Of a stretch of 64,000 nt of DNA, positions 9,565-18,340 are shown in pieces; position 1 is the stretch's first letter, and each line of letters starts with the position of its first letter. Source of the stretch: Pseudomonas ovata (GTDB taxonomy: Bacteria > Pseudomonadota > Gammaproteobacteria > Pseudomonadales > Pseudomonadaceae); contig NZ_QFFU01000012.1 of assembly GCF_003131185.1 (NCBI RefSeq), forward strand, positions 62,001 to 126,000. The letters are read 5' to 3'. The notes beneath the pieces were generated by a model. It ran no database searches. It saw only the letters and a program-made list of their open reading frames with translations, and was not told the origin of the DNA. Both the position numbers and the translations under genes were made by a program.

Positions 9565-10197
9565 CTACAACGCCAACAACCCCGGCAGCCGCTCGCTCAG
9601 CTTCTTGACGTTCAATGGCGCACGGATAAAACCGTGTTGCTTGCCGTCCGGTCCCAGCAGGGCCAGGTTGCCGCTGTGGTCCACGGTGTAGCCTGGCTTG
9701 CGGGTGTCGGCGGGGATGAACGGAATGCTCAGGGCATTGGCAAGCGTTTTCAACTGGTTGACCGGCGCGTTCAGGCCGATGAAGTCCTTGTCGAAATACG
9801 CCAGGTACTTTTTCAACTGCTCGGGCGTGTCGCGATCCGGGTCGACGCTGACCAGCACCACGCGCAACCGGCCGGCGACGTCCTTGGGCAGTTCGCCCTT
9901 GATCTGGCGCAGCTGGGCCAGGGTGGCGGGGCAGATGTCCGGGCAATAGGTGTAGCCCAGAAACACCAGCGTCCATTTGTCCTTGAGTTGATCGACCGCC
10001 ACCGGCTCGCCGTTCTGGTCGGTCATTTTCAGGCCGGGAACGGTGCGGGCCTGCGGTAGCAGGATAATGCCGGCGTCCACCAGCGCGGCCTGGTCGGCGC
10101 CGCTGCGGCCCGACAGCACGCGCTGCACGGTCAGGCCAAGAATCACGGCCACAATGGCCACAAGGATAAAGGCGGTTTTCTGGGTGCGGGTCATCAT
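9565..10197 (-). CDS. SCO1/SenC family copper chaperone for cytochrome c oxidase
   Basis: Membrane-anchored thioredoxin-fold protein that helps load copper into the CuA site of oxidase subunit II. N-terminal anchor (KTAFILVAIVAVILGLTV), then the copper-binding CPDIC motif inside FLGYTYCPDICPATLAQL, and a downstream conserved His in YTVDHSGNLALLG. About 210 residues; the start could be at 10206, 10197 or 10194, and no good ribosome site is visible before any of them. Last gene of the cox assembly cluster. Confidence 0.92.
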   Translation of the reverse strand: MMTRTQKTAFILVAIVAVILGLTVQRVLSGRSGADQAALVDAGIILLPQARTVPGLKMTDQNGEPVAVDQLKDKWTLVFLGYTYCPDICPATLAQLRQIKGELPKDVAGRLRVVLVSVDPDRDTPEQLKKYLAYFDKDFIGLNAPVNQLKTLANALSIPFIPADTRKPGYTVDHSGNLALLGPDGKQHGFIRAPLNVKKLSERLPGLLAL

Positions 10198-10267
10198 CGG
10201 GTCCATGCAGTGCGCTGAACGGCTGAGCGGCTCAGGTGCCTACGCTCGGCCGGCGAGAAGGGCAAGC

Positions 10268-11275
10268 CTAACAAATACCGCCCCGTGTGACATGACCGGC
10301 CTGCCACAGGCGGTAATGCACCAGGGTCATAACCTGTAACAGCAGCGCCGCACCCGCACTGTGGGCCAGCGCCAGCCAGGGCGGCACTTGTGCCAGCACG
10401 TTGCCCAGCCCCAGCGTCACTTGCAGCAGCAAAGCGGCACCCAGTAGCAGCGCCAGCCGATACCAGCCGGCGCGCTTGAGTTGCCAACACAGCGCAAGCA
10501 CCACCAGGCTCACCAGCAGCGCGCCCAGGCGATGAGCCATATGAATGGCGGTGCGGGCTTCGCTGCCGTGCAGGCCACCCAGGTAATCGGGGCCGATCGG
10601 CGGGTGCCAGAGAAAGGCGCTGGCAAAGTCGGTGGCCGGCCACCATTGGCCCTGACAGGTCGGCAGGTCCGGGCAGGCCATCGCCGCGTAATGGGTGCTG
10701 ACCCAGCCACCAAGCACGATCTGCCCCACCACAACGGCCACGGCCAGCCATGCCAGGCGCCGTACGGTGACTGTCGGGCAGACGGAGGGTGGTGCCGTGC
10801 CGCTCAGGCGCAAGGTCAGCACCAGCAGCAGGCTCAGGGTTGCCAGCCCGCCCAAGAGGTGCACGGTGACCACCGGTGGCCAGAGCCTGAGGGTCACGGT
10901 CCACATGCCGAACAACGCCTGGGCACATACCAGCGCCACTAACAGCAGCGCCAGCACCAACGGTTGCCGGGCCTGATGGCGCTGGCACCAGGCCTGCCAG
11001 GCCAGGACGCTGATGATCAGGCCCAGCAGCCCGGCGCCATAGCGATGGATCATCTCGTTCCAGCCCTTGTCCGGGTGCAACGGCGCATGAGGAAAATCCA
11101 GCGCAGCCTGGGCCCTCTGTACCTCGCCGGTGGGCACGATAAGCAAGCCATAGCAGCCCGGCCAGTCCGGGCAGCCGAGCCCGGCATGGGTCAGCCGGGT
11201 CCAGGCGCCGAGCAGCACCACCAGCAGCGCCAGGACGGTGGCAAACAGGGCCAGGCGATAACCGTAGCGGCGCAT
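10268..11275 (-). CDS. ctaA: Heme A synthase (COX15/CtaA)
   Basis: 335-residue polytopic membrane protein that oxidises heme O to heme A for the aa3-type oxidase. Eight predicted membrane segments; the family motifs are GAWTRLTHAGLGCPDWPGCYG near the N-terminus, EMIHRYGAG, the pair of later His ligands in MAHRLGA and LAHSAGA, and a second CPDLPTC motif. It lies 13 bp after the upstream membrane-anchored gene. The heme O synthase gene (cyoE/ctaB) that usually follows it is absent. Confidence 0.94.
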   Translation of the reverse strand: MRRYGYRLALFATVLALLVVLLGAWTRLTHAGLGCPDWPGCYGLLIVPTGEVQRAQAALDFPHAPLHPDKGWNEMIHRYGAGLLGLIISVLAWQAWCQRHQARQPLVLALLLVALVCAQALFGMWTVTLRLWPPVVTVHLLGGLATLSLLLVLTLRLSGTAPPSVCPTVTVRRLAWLAVAVVVGQIVLGGWVSTHYAAMACPDLPTCQGQWWPATDFASAFLWHPPIGPDYLGGLHGSEARTAIHMAHRLGALLVSLVVLALCWQLKRAGWYRLALLLGAALLLQVTLGLGNVLAQVPPWLALAHSAGAALLLQVMTLVHYRLWQAGHVTRGGIC

Positions 11276-11287
11276 GGCAGCCTCCTT

Positions 11288-11854
11288 TCAACCGATCTTC
11301 GACAGCTTGAGCAAGTGCCTCAGGTCGCGCAGCACATCCTGGCCGCTGACGCCTGCGCCATAACGCAGCACCAGATTGCCGTGCGGGTCGACGATCCACA
11401 GCCAGGCAGGTGCAGTGGCCGGTGCAACAGGCCGATAGCGCTGCAGGTCGAGCGGGTAGCGCTGCAACTGCGGGTACTCGCTCGCCAGGGTCGCGGCATA
11501 GTCGCTGTCGGGCGGCGTGGCACTGGCCAGGGCATGGCTGGCCCGGCTGGCCTCACGGCCCAGTCCGACATTGACCTGCCTGGCCAGGTACACCAGTTGC
11601 CGGCATGCACTGGCACACGACCCGCTGTCGGTCACCAACAGCTGCCAGCGCGCATCGGTGGTTGCCACGCCCAGCTCAAGGCGGCCCTGGCCATTGGCGA
11701 TCAGCTCACCGTGCCAGGTACGGCTGTCCGGCACCCAGAATTGCCAGCGGTACATGCTGGTCGCCAGGATCATCGGCAGGATGCACCCGGCCACCAGCAG
11801 CACCAGTTGCACACGCCCCAGGCGTCGGGTACGCGGCGGCAACACGGCACTCAT
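11288..11854 (-). CDS. Conserved membrane-anchored protein of the cox cluster (PA0111-like)
   Basis: 188-residue protein of unknown biochemical role, found between SURF1 and ctaA in pseudomonads. One N-terminal membrane anchor (LGRVQLVLLVAGCILPMILATSMYRW), then a periplasmic domain with a thioredoxin-like feel: LLVTDSGSCASACRQLVYLARQV carries a CxxxC like SCO proteins, and WLWIVDPHGNLVLRYG resembles the SCO end. Start MSAVLPPRTRR overlaps the SURF1 stop (ATGA). A copper or thiol role is an inference from context and the CxxxC. Confidence 0.85.
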   Translation of the reverse strand: MSAVLPPRTRRLGRVQLVLLVAGCILPMILATSMYRWQFWVPDSRTWHGELIANGQGRLELGVATTDARWQLLVTDSGSCASACRQLVYLARQVNVGLGREASRASHALASATPPDSDYAATLASEYPQLQRYPLDLQRYRPVAPATAPAWLWIVDPHGNLVLRYGAGVSGQDVLRDLRHLLKLSKIG

Positions 11855-12561
11855 GCCCGTCGCCCCGTTGGCACATGGAAGCCCAGGTACACATAGAGCA
11901 CCAGCAAGGCGGCGGCCAGGCTGAACCACTGCACGGCATAGCCGCGATGCGTGGCCGGCGCCATGTTCACCACCGGCCAGTCGACCCGATAGGTCGCCGG
12001 CCCCGGCAGCAGGCGCAATTGATGGGCATAGCCGGCGCGCCCCAGTTCACGCCAGAGCTGCGCAGGCTCGACCTGGGTGACCAGTTGCGGCCAGTACGCA
12101 GAAGGCACGTCGGCTTGCAGATGAAAGCCAGGGCCGGGGGGCACGTAAATCCAGGCCTCAACATCCAGACGCGTGTCGGGGGTGGTGAACACCGGTGGCT
12201 CACGCCGATCAGGCCAGGGCAACCAGCCGCGGTTGAGCAGCACCCAAAGGCCGCTGAGCTGATCCTGCAACGGTTGCAGCAGTTCGACGCCGGCCCGGCC
12301 ATCGCGGCTGCTGTTGTCCAGCAACAGCGTGTGTTCGGCATCCAGCAACCCTTGCAACCGCACCCGTCGCCAGGCCGGGTCAGCCACGGGCAACAGCTCA
12401 TCCAGCGCACGGGGCGCCATGACCTGCTGCTCGGCCTGCAAGGTCAGCAGGTTGTATTTGTCCTGCGCCCGGTGCAACTGCCACAGCCCGAGCAACAGCA
12501 GCACCGGCAGCACCAACACCAGCAGCACGGTAGGCAGCGGGTGCAGCGTGAAGCGTTTCAT
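11851..12561 (-). CDS. SURF1 family cytochrome oxidase assembly protein
   Basis: 236 residues with membrane segments at both ends (PTVLLVLVLPVLLLLGLWQLHRAQ at the start, AVQWFSLAAALLVLYVYLGFHV at the end), the SURF1 topology. SURF1 proteins aid heme A insertion into subunit I. The conserved N-terminal GLWQLHRAQDK and C-terminal RGYAVQWF are recognisable. It overlaps the next gene by 4 bp and lies 72 bp after coxC. Confidence 0.92.
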   Translation of the reverse strand: MKRFTLHPLPTVLLVLVLPVLLLLGLWQLHRAQDKYNLLTLQAEQQVMAPRALDELLPVADPAWRRVRLQGLLDAEHTLLLDNSSRDGRAGVELLQPLQDQLSGLWVLLNRGWLPWPDRREPPVFTTPDTRLDVEAWIYVPPGPGFHLQADVPSAYWPQLVTQVEPAQLWRELGRAGYAHQLRLLPGPATYRVDWPVVNMAPATHRGYAVQWFSLAAALLVLYVYLGFHVPTGRRA

Positions 12562-12633
12562 GTTGCGTCCAATCCCTTGAGAGTGCCGGCTTCCCGACTG
12601 AAGTCGGTCCTACAGGTCCTACAAGCCCTACAT

Positions 12634-13518
12634 TCAGATCACATAGACAAAGACAAACAGGCCGATCCATACCACATCGACGAAGTGCCAGTACCAGCTC
12701 GCCGCTTCAAAACCAAACTGATGCCGGGCATCGAAATGCCCGCGCAGGATGCGCAACAACACCACCAGCAGAATCAGGGCGCCGATGGTGACATGCAGAC
12801 CATGAAAGCCGGTGAGCATGAAAAACGTCGCGCCGTAGATGCCTGACCCCAGGGTCAGCCCCAGCTCGTGGTAGGCGTGCAGGTATTCGGTGATTTGCAG
12901 GGCCAGAAAGGCCGCGCCCAGCAGCACGGTGATGGCCAGCCACCGCGTGAGCGCCCGGCGCCGGTCGTGCTTCAAGGCGTGGTGCGCCAGGGCCAGGGTG
13001 ACGCTGGAGGTCACCAGCAGCACGGTGTTGATCAGCGGCAGGGTCCAGGGGTCGATGGTGCCGGCCGGCGCCGGGTAGCGCTTGGGGTCGGGGTTGTCGA
13101 GCAGCGGCCACTGGTAGCGAAACTCCGGCCAGAGCATGTTGGAAATGCCGTTGCTGCCTTCGCCGCCCAGCCAGGGACCGGTCCAGTAGCGGATATAGAA
13201 CAGCATGCCGAAGAGGGCGGCAAAGAACATCACCTCGGAAAAGATGAACCAGCCCATGCCCCAGCGAAACGAACGATCCAGCTGGGCGCTGTACAACCCG
13301 GCGCGGCTCTCGCGCACCACCGCACCGAACCAGCCGACCATCATCCAGGCCACCAGCAGGGCGCCGGCCAGCACCAGCCAGGGCCCGTAGGAACCGGCGT
13401 GCCCAGTCTTGAGGTCGTTGAACCAGGTGGCCAGGCCGAACATGGACACCAACAGCGCCAGCGTGCCGACGATGGGCCATTTGCTCTGGGCCGGGACGTA
13501 GTAATGATCAGTGTTCAT
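12634..13518 (-). CDS. coxC: Cytochrome c oxidase subunit III
   Basis: 294-residue membrane protein with seven predicted segments, core subunit of the heme-copper oxidase. Family stretches include WGMGWFIFSEVMFFAALFGMLFYIRY, LLVTSSVTLALAHHALK and FHGLHVTIGALILL, ending WYWHFVDVVWIGLFVFVYVI. The start MNTDHYYVPAQSKWP overlaps the ctaG stop by 4 bp; a longer open frame upstream is not coding. In P. aeruginosa a small DUF2909 gene follows coxC; it is not found here. Confidence 0.95.
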   Translation of the reverse strand: MNTDHYYVPAQSKWPIVGTLALLVSMFGLATWFNDLKTGHAGSYGPWLVLAGALLVAWMMVGWFGAVVRESRAGLYSAQLDRSFRWGMGWFIFSEVMFFAALFGMLFYIRYWTGPWLGGEGSNGISNMLWPEFRYQWPLLDNPDPKRYPAPAGTIDPWTLPLINTVLLVTSSVTLALAHHALKHDRRRALTRWLAITVLLGAAFLALQITEYLHAYHELGLTLGSGIYGATFFMLTGFHGLHVTIGALILLVVLLRILRGHFDARHQFGFEAASWYWHFVDVVWIGLFVFVYVI

Positions 13519-14096
13519 GGCGCCTCCGTCGGGCCGTTGCCGGCGGCGAGGGTCTCGACCCGTGCCGCCCTGGGCCGGCGTTGGGTGATGTCGAACAGGG
13601 TGTAGGCCAGGGTCAGTTGCTTGATCTCGGCCGGCAACTGGCGGTCGACGATGAAACGCACCGGCATTTCGATACGCTCGCCCGGTTGCAACACCTGTTG
13701 GGTAAAGCAGAAGCATTCGGTCTTGTGGAACCAGGCTGCTGCCGTGCCCGGTGCCACGCTGGGCACGGCCTGGGCGGTCATGGTCTGTCCGGTGGGGTTG
13801 TGCGCGACAAACAGCATCTCGTTGACCGCCCCCGGGTGCACCCGCAGTTCGCTGCTGCCGGGGTAGAACGCCCAGCTCATGCCGGCCGCGTTGCTGGTGA
13901 CGAACTGCACCCGCACTTCGCGCGCCTCGTCGACCACCTGTTCGCCGCGGTACTGCCCACCGGTCTTGCCGTTGATGCCGAAGGCCTGGCACATGACCTC
14001 GTACAACGGCACCAGGGCAAAGCCGAAGCCGAACATCGCCACCACGACCATCACGAGCCGGATGACCACGCGGTTCACCGCTGCTGGCCGGCGCAT
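13515..14096 (-). CDS. ctaG: Cytochrome c oxidase assembly protein CtaG (Cox11)
   Basis: 193-residue copper chaperone that delivers CuB to oxidase subunit I. One N-terminal anchor (VVIRLVMVVVAMFGFGFALVPLYEVMCQAFG) and a periplasmic Ig-like domain with the conserved CFCFTQQ motif (copper cysteines) near residue 133. Start MRRPAAVNR shares one base with the coxA stop, so translation is coupled. Order coxA-ctaG-coxC is conserved. Confidence 0.94.
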   Translation of the reverse strand: MRRPAAVNRVVIRLVMVVVAMFGFGFALVPLYEVMCQAFGINGKTGGQYRGEQVVDEAREVRVQFVTSNAAGMSWAFYPGSSELRVHPGAVNEMLFVAHNPTGQTMTAQAVPSVAPGTAAAWFHKTECFCFTQQVLQPGERIEMPVRFIVDRQLPAEIKQLTLAYTLFDITQRRPRAARVETLAAGNGPTEAP

Positions 14097-15679
14097 CACT
14101 TGATCACCGGCGGGGTGCTGAACGTGTGATAGGGCGCCGGCGACGGCACGCTCCATTCCAGCCCTTCAGCGCCATCCCAGGGTTTGGCCGGGGCCGGTGC
14201 ACCGCCCCGGATGGTCTTGATGACAATGAACAGGAACAGCAACTGAGTGACTCCGAAGGTAAAGGCCCCGATCGAGGACACCATGTTGAAGTCGGCAAAC
14301 TGCAGGTTGTAGTCCGGCACCCGGCGCGGCATGCCGGCAAGACCAATGAAGTGCATGGGAAAGAAGGCCAGGTTCATGCCCACGAACGACAGCCAGAAAT
14401 GCAGCTTGCCCAGGGTTTCGTCATACAGGTGCCCGGTCCACTTGGGCAGCCAGTAATAGGCCGAGGCATAGATACCGAAGATCGCCCCCGGCACCAGCAC
14501 GTAGTGAAAGTGCGCGACCACAAAATAGGTGTCCTGGTACTGAAAATCCGAAGGCGCGATGGCCAGCATCAGCCCCGAGAAGCCGCCGATGGTGAACAGG
14601 ATCACGAACGCCACGGCAAACAGCATCGGTGTCTCGAAGGTCAGCGAGCCGCGCCACATCGTGCTGACCCAGTTGAATACCTTTACCCCGGTGGGCACCG
14701 CGATCAGCATGGTGGCGTACATGAAGAACAGCTCGCCGATCAGCGGGATGCCAACCACGAACATGTGGTGCGCCCAGACCAGGAACGACAGCAGGGCGAT
14801 GGCCGCCGTGGCGTAGACCATCGAGGCATAGCCGAACAACGGCTTGCGCGAGAACGCCGGGATGATCGAGCTGATCGCGCCAAACGCCGGCAGGATCATG
14901 ATGTACACCTCCGGGTGGCCGAAGAACCAGAACACATGCTGGAACAACAGCGGGTCGCCGCCGCCGCCGGCATCGAAGAAGCTGGTGCCGAAGTGGATGT
15001 CCAGCAGCATCATGGTCACGCAGCCGGCCAGCACCGGCATCACCGCGATCAGCAGGAAGGCGGTGATCAGCCAGGTCCAGACGAACAGCGGCATCTTCAT
15101 CAGGGTCATGCCCGGGGCGCGCAGGTTGAGAATGGTGGCGATGACATTGATCGCGCCCATGATCGAACTGATGCCCAGCATGTGGATGGCAAAGATAAAG
15201 AAGGTCACGCTTTGCGGCGCGTAGGTGGTCGACAGCGGCGCATAGAAGGTCCAGCCGAAGTTGGGCCCGCCGCCGGGCATGAACAGGGTCGAGACCAGCA
15301 TCAGGAAGGCGGCTGGCAAAATCCAGAAACTGAAGTTGTTCATGCGCGGCAGGGCCATGTCAGGGGCGCCGATCATCAGCGGGATCATCCAGTTGGCCAG
15401 CCCGACAAAGGCCGGCATGACCGCACCGAAGACCATGATCAGGCCGTGCAGGGTGGTCATCTGGTTGAAGAATTCCGGCTGCACGATCTGCAGGCCCGGC
15501 TGGAACAGTTCGGCGCGGATCACCATGGCGAAGGTGCCACCGAGCAGGAACATGCTGAAGCTGAACAGCAGGTACAGCGTGCCGATGTCCTTGTGGTTGG
15601 TGGTCAGCACCCAGCGCATCAGGCCCTTGGCCGGGCCATGGGCGTGATCGTGGTCGATGTCTTCGATGACGGTGCTCAT
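14096..15679 (-). CDS. coxA: Cytochrome c oxidase subunit I
   Basis: 527-residue, 12-helix catalytic subunit carrying heme a and the heme a3-CuB centre, reducing O2 and pumping protons. Visible ligands: H78 (TTLHGLIM), the CuB His255 cross-linked to Tyr259 in FFGHPEVYI (Glu257 marks an A-type oxidase), the HH pair in WAHHMFVVG, and the two later His in VVAHFHYVL. The N-terminus is His/Asp-rich (DIDHDHAHG). It follows coxB after a 465-bp gap filled with repeats. Confidence 0.97.
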   Translation of the reverse strand: MSTVIEDIDHDHAHGPAKGLMRWVLTTNHKDIGTLYLLFSFSMFLLGGTFAMVIRAELFQPGLQIVQPEFFNQMTTLHGLIMVFGAVMPAFVGLANWMIPLMIGAPDMALPRMNNFSFWILPAAFLMLVSTLFMPGGGPNFGWTFYAPLSTTYAPQSVTFFIFAIHMLGISSIMGAINVIATILNLRAPGMTLMKMPLFVWTWLITAFLLIAVMPVLAGCVTMMLLDIHFGTSFFDAGGGGDPLLFQHVFWFFGHPEVYIMILPAFGAISSIIPAFSRKPLFGYASMVYATAAIALLSFLVWAHHMFVVGIPLIGELFFMYATMLIAVPTGVKVFNWVSTMWRGSLTFETPMLFAVAFVILFTIGGFSGLMLAIAPSDFQYQDTYFVVAHFHYVLVPGAIFGIYASAYYWLPKWTGHLYDETLGKLHFWLSFVGMNLAFFPMHFIGLAGMPRRVPDYNLQFADFNMVSSIGAFTFGVTQLLFLFIVIKTIRGGAPAPAKPWDGAEGLEWSVPSPAPYHTFSTPPVIK

Positions 15680-16144
15680 CAGGGGCGTCCTCTGGTCAAC
15701 ACGCGATGAGTGTGGGCGCTTGCCACGGAAAGTGGGCCGGGTCCAATTTCAGGGCACACCGTCCATCCCGCAGGAGCGACCAACGGTCGCGAAAGGCCGG
15801 CAAGACCGTGCCATCGTGCGGGCCTGCACGGCAGCCATCGCCGGCAAGCCGCCTCCCACACAAGCGGATTCGGGGCATGCCGCCAGCCCCGTAGGAGCGA
15901 CCAACGGTCGCGAAAGGCCGGCAAGACCGCGCCATCGTGCGGGCCTGCACGGCAGCCATCGCCGGCAAGCCGCCGCCCACACAAGCGGATTCGGGGTCTG
16001 CCGCCAACCCCGTAGGAGCGACCAACGGTCGCGAAAGGCCGGCAAGACCGCGCCACTGTGCGGGCCTGTGCCACAGCCTGATGCTGGCTGCGCGACAGCG
16101 CGGCGCCAGGGCGACGGGGGATTTCCCGCACAGTCTGGTGTGTG
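15680..16144. other. coxB-coxA intergenic region
   Basis: 465 bp between coxB and coxA, much longer than usual inside this operon. Most of it is a 121-bp tandem repeat (15772-16075, listed separately). The ends hold no convincing gene. Transcripts from the coxB promoter must cross this repeat to reach coxA. Confidence 0.7.
15772..16075. repeat. 121-bp tandem repeat, two and a half units
   Basis: The block beginning AGGAGCGACCAACGGTCGCG recurs at 15772, 15893 and 16014, an exact period of 121 bp with only a few substitutions between units; the third unit breaks off around 16075. Each unit starts with a hairpin (GCGACC-AAC-GGTCGC) and contains a second REP-like palindrome half (CGCCGGCAAGCCGCC). 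Such near-identity points to recent tandem duplication of a REP pair. Confidence 0.92.
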
Positions 16145-17269
16145 TCATTTCTGGGCCTGCTTGTAGGTCGCTACATCCTTGGGCAGGAGCATGTCGCCCT
16201 TGTTGTTGCCCCAGACGTTGCGTTCGTAGGTCACCACCGCGGCGATGTCGACTTCGCTCAATTGCTTGCCGAACGCCGCCATGGCGGTGCCCGGCTTGCC
16301 GTTGAACACGATGTCGAGGTGCGCCTCGATCGGGCCGGTGGCGACCTTCGAGCCCTTGAGCGCCGGAAACATCGGCGGCAGGCCCTGACCCTCGGCCTGG
16401 TGACAGGCCACACAGGTACTGCGATAGACCTTTTCACCCTGCGCGATCAGTTCTTCCCGGATCCACGCCTTGCGGGTCAGCTCCCTGAGCCGGGCGCTTT
16501 CCTGCTTGCGCTCGTTCAGCCAGGCCTGGTACTCGGCCTGGGGCCGTGCATCGACCACCACCGGCATGAAGCCGTGGTCCTTGCCGCACAGTTCGGTGCA
16601 CTGGCCACGGTAGATGCCCGGCGTGTCGATGCGCGTCCAGGCTTCGTTGACGAACCCCGGAATGGCGTCGCGCTTGACCGCAAAGGCCGGCACCCACCAG
16701 GAATGAATCACGTCGGCGCCAGTCACCAGAAAACGGATTTTCTCGCCCACCGGCAGCACCAGTGGCTGGTCGACCTCCAGCAGGTAATGCTCACCCTTGT
16801 CGTCGCGGTTATGGACCTGCTCGGTCGGGGTGGCGAGGTTGCTGAAGAACTCGACGTCCTGACCCAGGTAACGGTAATGCCATTTCCATTGGTAGCCGGT
16901 GATCTGCACATCGACCTGCGATTCACGGGTGTCGTACATGTGGATCAGCGTGCGGGTGGCCGGAATGGCCATGCCTACCAGAATCAGCAAGGGCACCACG
17001 GTCCAGAGAATTTCGATGCGGGTGTTTTCATGAAAGCTGGCAGGCTGCGCATGGCGCGAGCGGTGATGGGCAAACATGCTCCAGGCCATGGCGGCAAACA
17101 CCACGAGACCGATGACCACGCAGATCCAGAAGATGGTCATGTGCAGGCCATGCACCGCCTGGCTGACCTCGGTGACACCGGGTGCCATGTTCAGGGTCCA
17201 GGCCGCCTGCACCGGGCCGCCGCTCGCCCACAGCATCGTTAATACGCCTATCCCGGGCTGACGCCTCAT
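16145..17269 (-). CDS. coxB: Cytochrome c oxidase subunit II with fused cytochrome c domain (caa3-type)
   Basis: 374 residues: signal peptide (1-22), two membrane helices (about 43-65 and 85-105), a cupredoxin CuA domain (120-240) and a C-terminal class I cytochrome c domain (275-374). CuA ligands are H189, C224, C228, H232 and M235 (VIHSWW, CTELCGKDHGFM). The heme c site is C286-VA-C289-H290, with M330 a likely sixth ligand. The fused cytochrome makes this a caa3-like oxidase that takes electrons from soluble or membrane cytochrome c. First gene of the cox operon. Confidence 0.96.
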   Translation of the reverse strand: MRRQPGIGVLTMLWASGGPVQAAWTLNMAPGVTEVSQAVHGLHMTIFWICVVIGLVVFAAMAWSMFAHHRSRHAQPASFHENTRIEILWTVVPLLILVGMAIPATRTLIHMYDTRESQVDVQITGYQWKWHYRYLGQDVEFFSNLATPTEQVHNRDDKGEHYLLEVDQPLVLPVGEKIRFLVTGADVIHSWWVPAFAVKRDAIPGFVNEAWTRIDTPGIYRGQCTELCGKDHGFMPVVVDARPQAEYQAWLNERKQESARLRELTRKAWIREELIAQGEKVYRSTCVACHQAEGQGLPPMFPALKGSKVATGPIEAHLDIVFNGKPGTAMAAFGKQLSEVDIAAVVTYERNVWGNNKGDMLLPKDVATYKQAQK

Positions 17270-17689
17270 TCGGGTTTACCCCCCAGACTCATGAGCCTGC
17301 GCAGGCAGTAAAAGCCTGCGCTCAAGGGAGCGGCTTGCGGACGGCTGACTCGGGCCCGAAGGCCATCAGCTGCTTCCTGCTCAGCAGTATAGACAGGCGT
17401 ATTGGCTCGCCAGGCCGCATCGGCTCAGTGGCAAAAGCGTAAAAGCATGACTGGTCGGCTCTTTTTTGACCGCCCAGCCATATAAAAAAGAATCTGTTAT
17501 GACAAATCGGTCTTAGCCAATGTGTCAACCGAGCTAATGTATGTCATCCCATACAGGTAGGAAAATTCGTCAAACTTTGTTCGACCCAGTATTTGCAGGC
17601 CAGAAGCCGCAAAGACGGTCTGAAGAGGGCAGGCCGTTTCTTGCATTTGATCATTAGAAAATACCCAGGCCTATGCCTCAGGAGTCGCC
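17270..17689. other. Divergent intergenic region between coxB and the 17690 gene
   Basis: 420 bp with lower GC in its centre (17450-17560). It must carry the coxB promoter (candidate at 17386-17392) and the promoter of the rightward gene. A short palindrome GCCTGCGCAGGC (17295-17306) is followed by a partial repeat GCCTGCGCTC. No convincing gene seen. Confidence 0.5.
17386..17392 (-). promoter_or_regulatory. Candidate RpoS-type -10 element upstream of coxB
   Basis: The minus strand reads CTATACT here, the core of the sigma-S -10 consensus, about 117 bp before the coxB start. The aa3 oxidase of P. aeruginosa is known to be RpoS-dependent, which fits. No strong -35 is seen, as sigma-S tolerates. 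Eye-level match only. Confidence 0.4.
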
Positions 17690-18340
17690 ATGAACATCGC
17701 TGCCTTGCGTGAGCAGATCCAGCGTGCCCAGCAACATGAAGCCCGGACCGGCCAACTGTTTCAGCGGCTGGAAAGCCAACTGCAGCACCTGCACCCCGCC
17801 ATCGCGCTACCCGAGGGCGATGCCCATAGCGTCTTGACCCGGTTTGTCTCGGCGTATATCGAACACGTGCCTGACCTGCTCGAAGCCGCCCACAATGCCT
17901 CGATCGAGGCCGGTATCGAAGCGCAGATCAAACCGGTGCTGCGCATTGCCGCCCAGTTCTTCACCAGCCCGCCATCGATCATGGACGGCCACGAAGGCCT
18001 GGACAGCCTGCTGGACGAGGCTTACCTGGCCCACCGGCTGGTCGAGGAAATCAACGACCTGTACATCCGCCACCTGGGCCAGCCGCTGATTCCTTCGGAC
18101 TCGACGGTGGCCAACGTCATTGCTCACCAGTTGATCGGCGAAAGCTTCGCCAACCAGCTCGATGAAGCGGTGCACCACGCGGTGCACACGCTGCTCGATG
18201 AAGAAATCTTTGCCCTGGAATCGGTCGAGGCCTACCGCGAACAACTGGCCAGCCCCGGCACCCAGGCGGCCTGGAAGCGCTGGCCGTGCCTGTCGATGCA
18301 GCTGGGGGTCAGCCTGGACCTGGAAGGCCTGGCCCCGTAA
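17690..18340 (+). CDS. Conserved hypothetical protein (PA0104-like)
   Basis: 216-residue soluble, mostly alpha-helical, acidic protein with no signal peptide or membrane segment. A helix-rich N-terminus (MNIAALREQIQRAQQHEARTGQLFQRLESQLQHL) precedes a middle region FVSAYIEHVPDLLEAAHNASIEAG. I do not recognise a catalytic motif. Homologues sit next to coxB in Pseudomonas, divergently, as here. Its stop codon TAA lies inside a long hairpin (18331-18370). Confidence 0.85.
   Translation: MNIAALREQIQRAQQHEARTGQLFQRLESQLQHLHPAIALPEGDAHSVLTRFVSAYIEHVPDLLEAAHNASIEAGIEAQIKPVLRIAAQFFTSPPSIMDGHEGLDSLLDEAYLAHRLVEEINDLYIRHLGQPLIPSDSTVANVIAHQLIGESFANQLDEAVHHAVHTLLDEEIFALESVEAYREQLASPGTQAAWKRWPCLSMQLGVSLDLEGLAP

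Noticed and set aside
14126..15709. A 527-codon plus-strand open frame antisense to coxA
   Set aside because: It mirrors coxA exactly. The translation is dominated by Arg, His, Gln and Gly, typical of the antisense of a GC-rich gene; coxA itself has all its ligands.
15772..16075. CRISPR-like array (regular repeat)
   Set aside because: Units are 121 bp, contiguous and nearly identical throughout, with no unique spacers and no cas genes.
15657..16166. Long open frames on both strands across the 121-bp repeat between coxB and coxA
   Set aside because: They translate the repeat units into repeated peptides in several frames. The DNA repeat explains them; no start site or known protein is seen.
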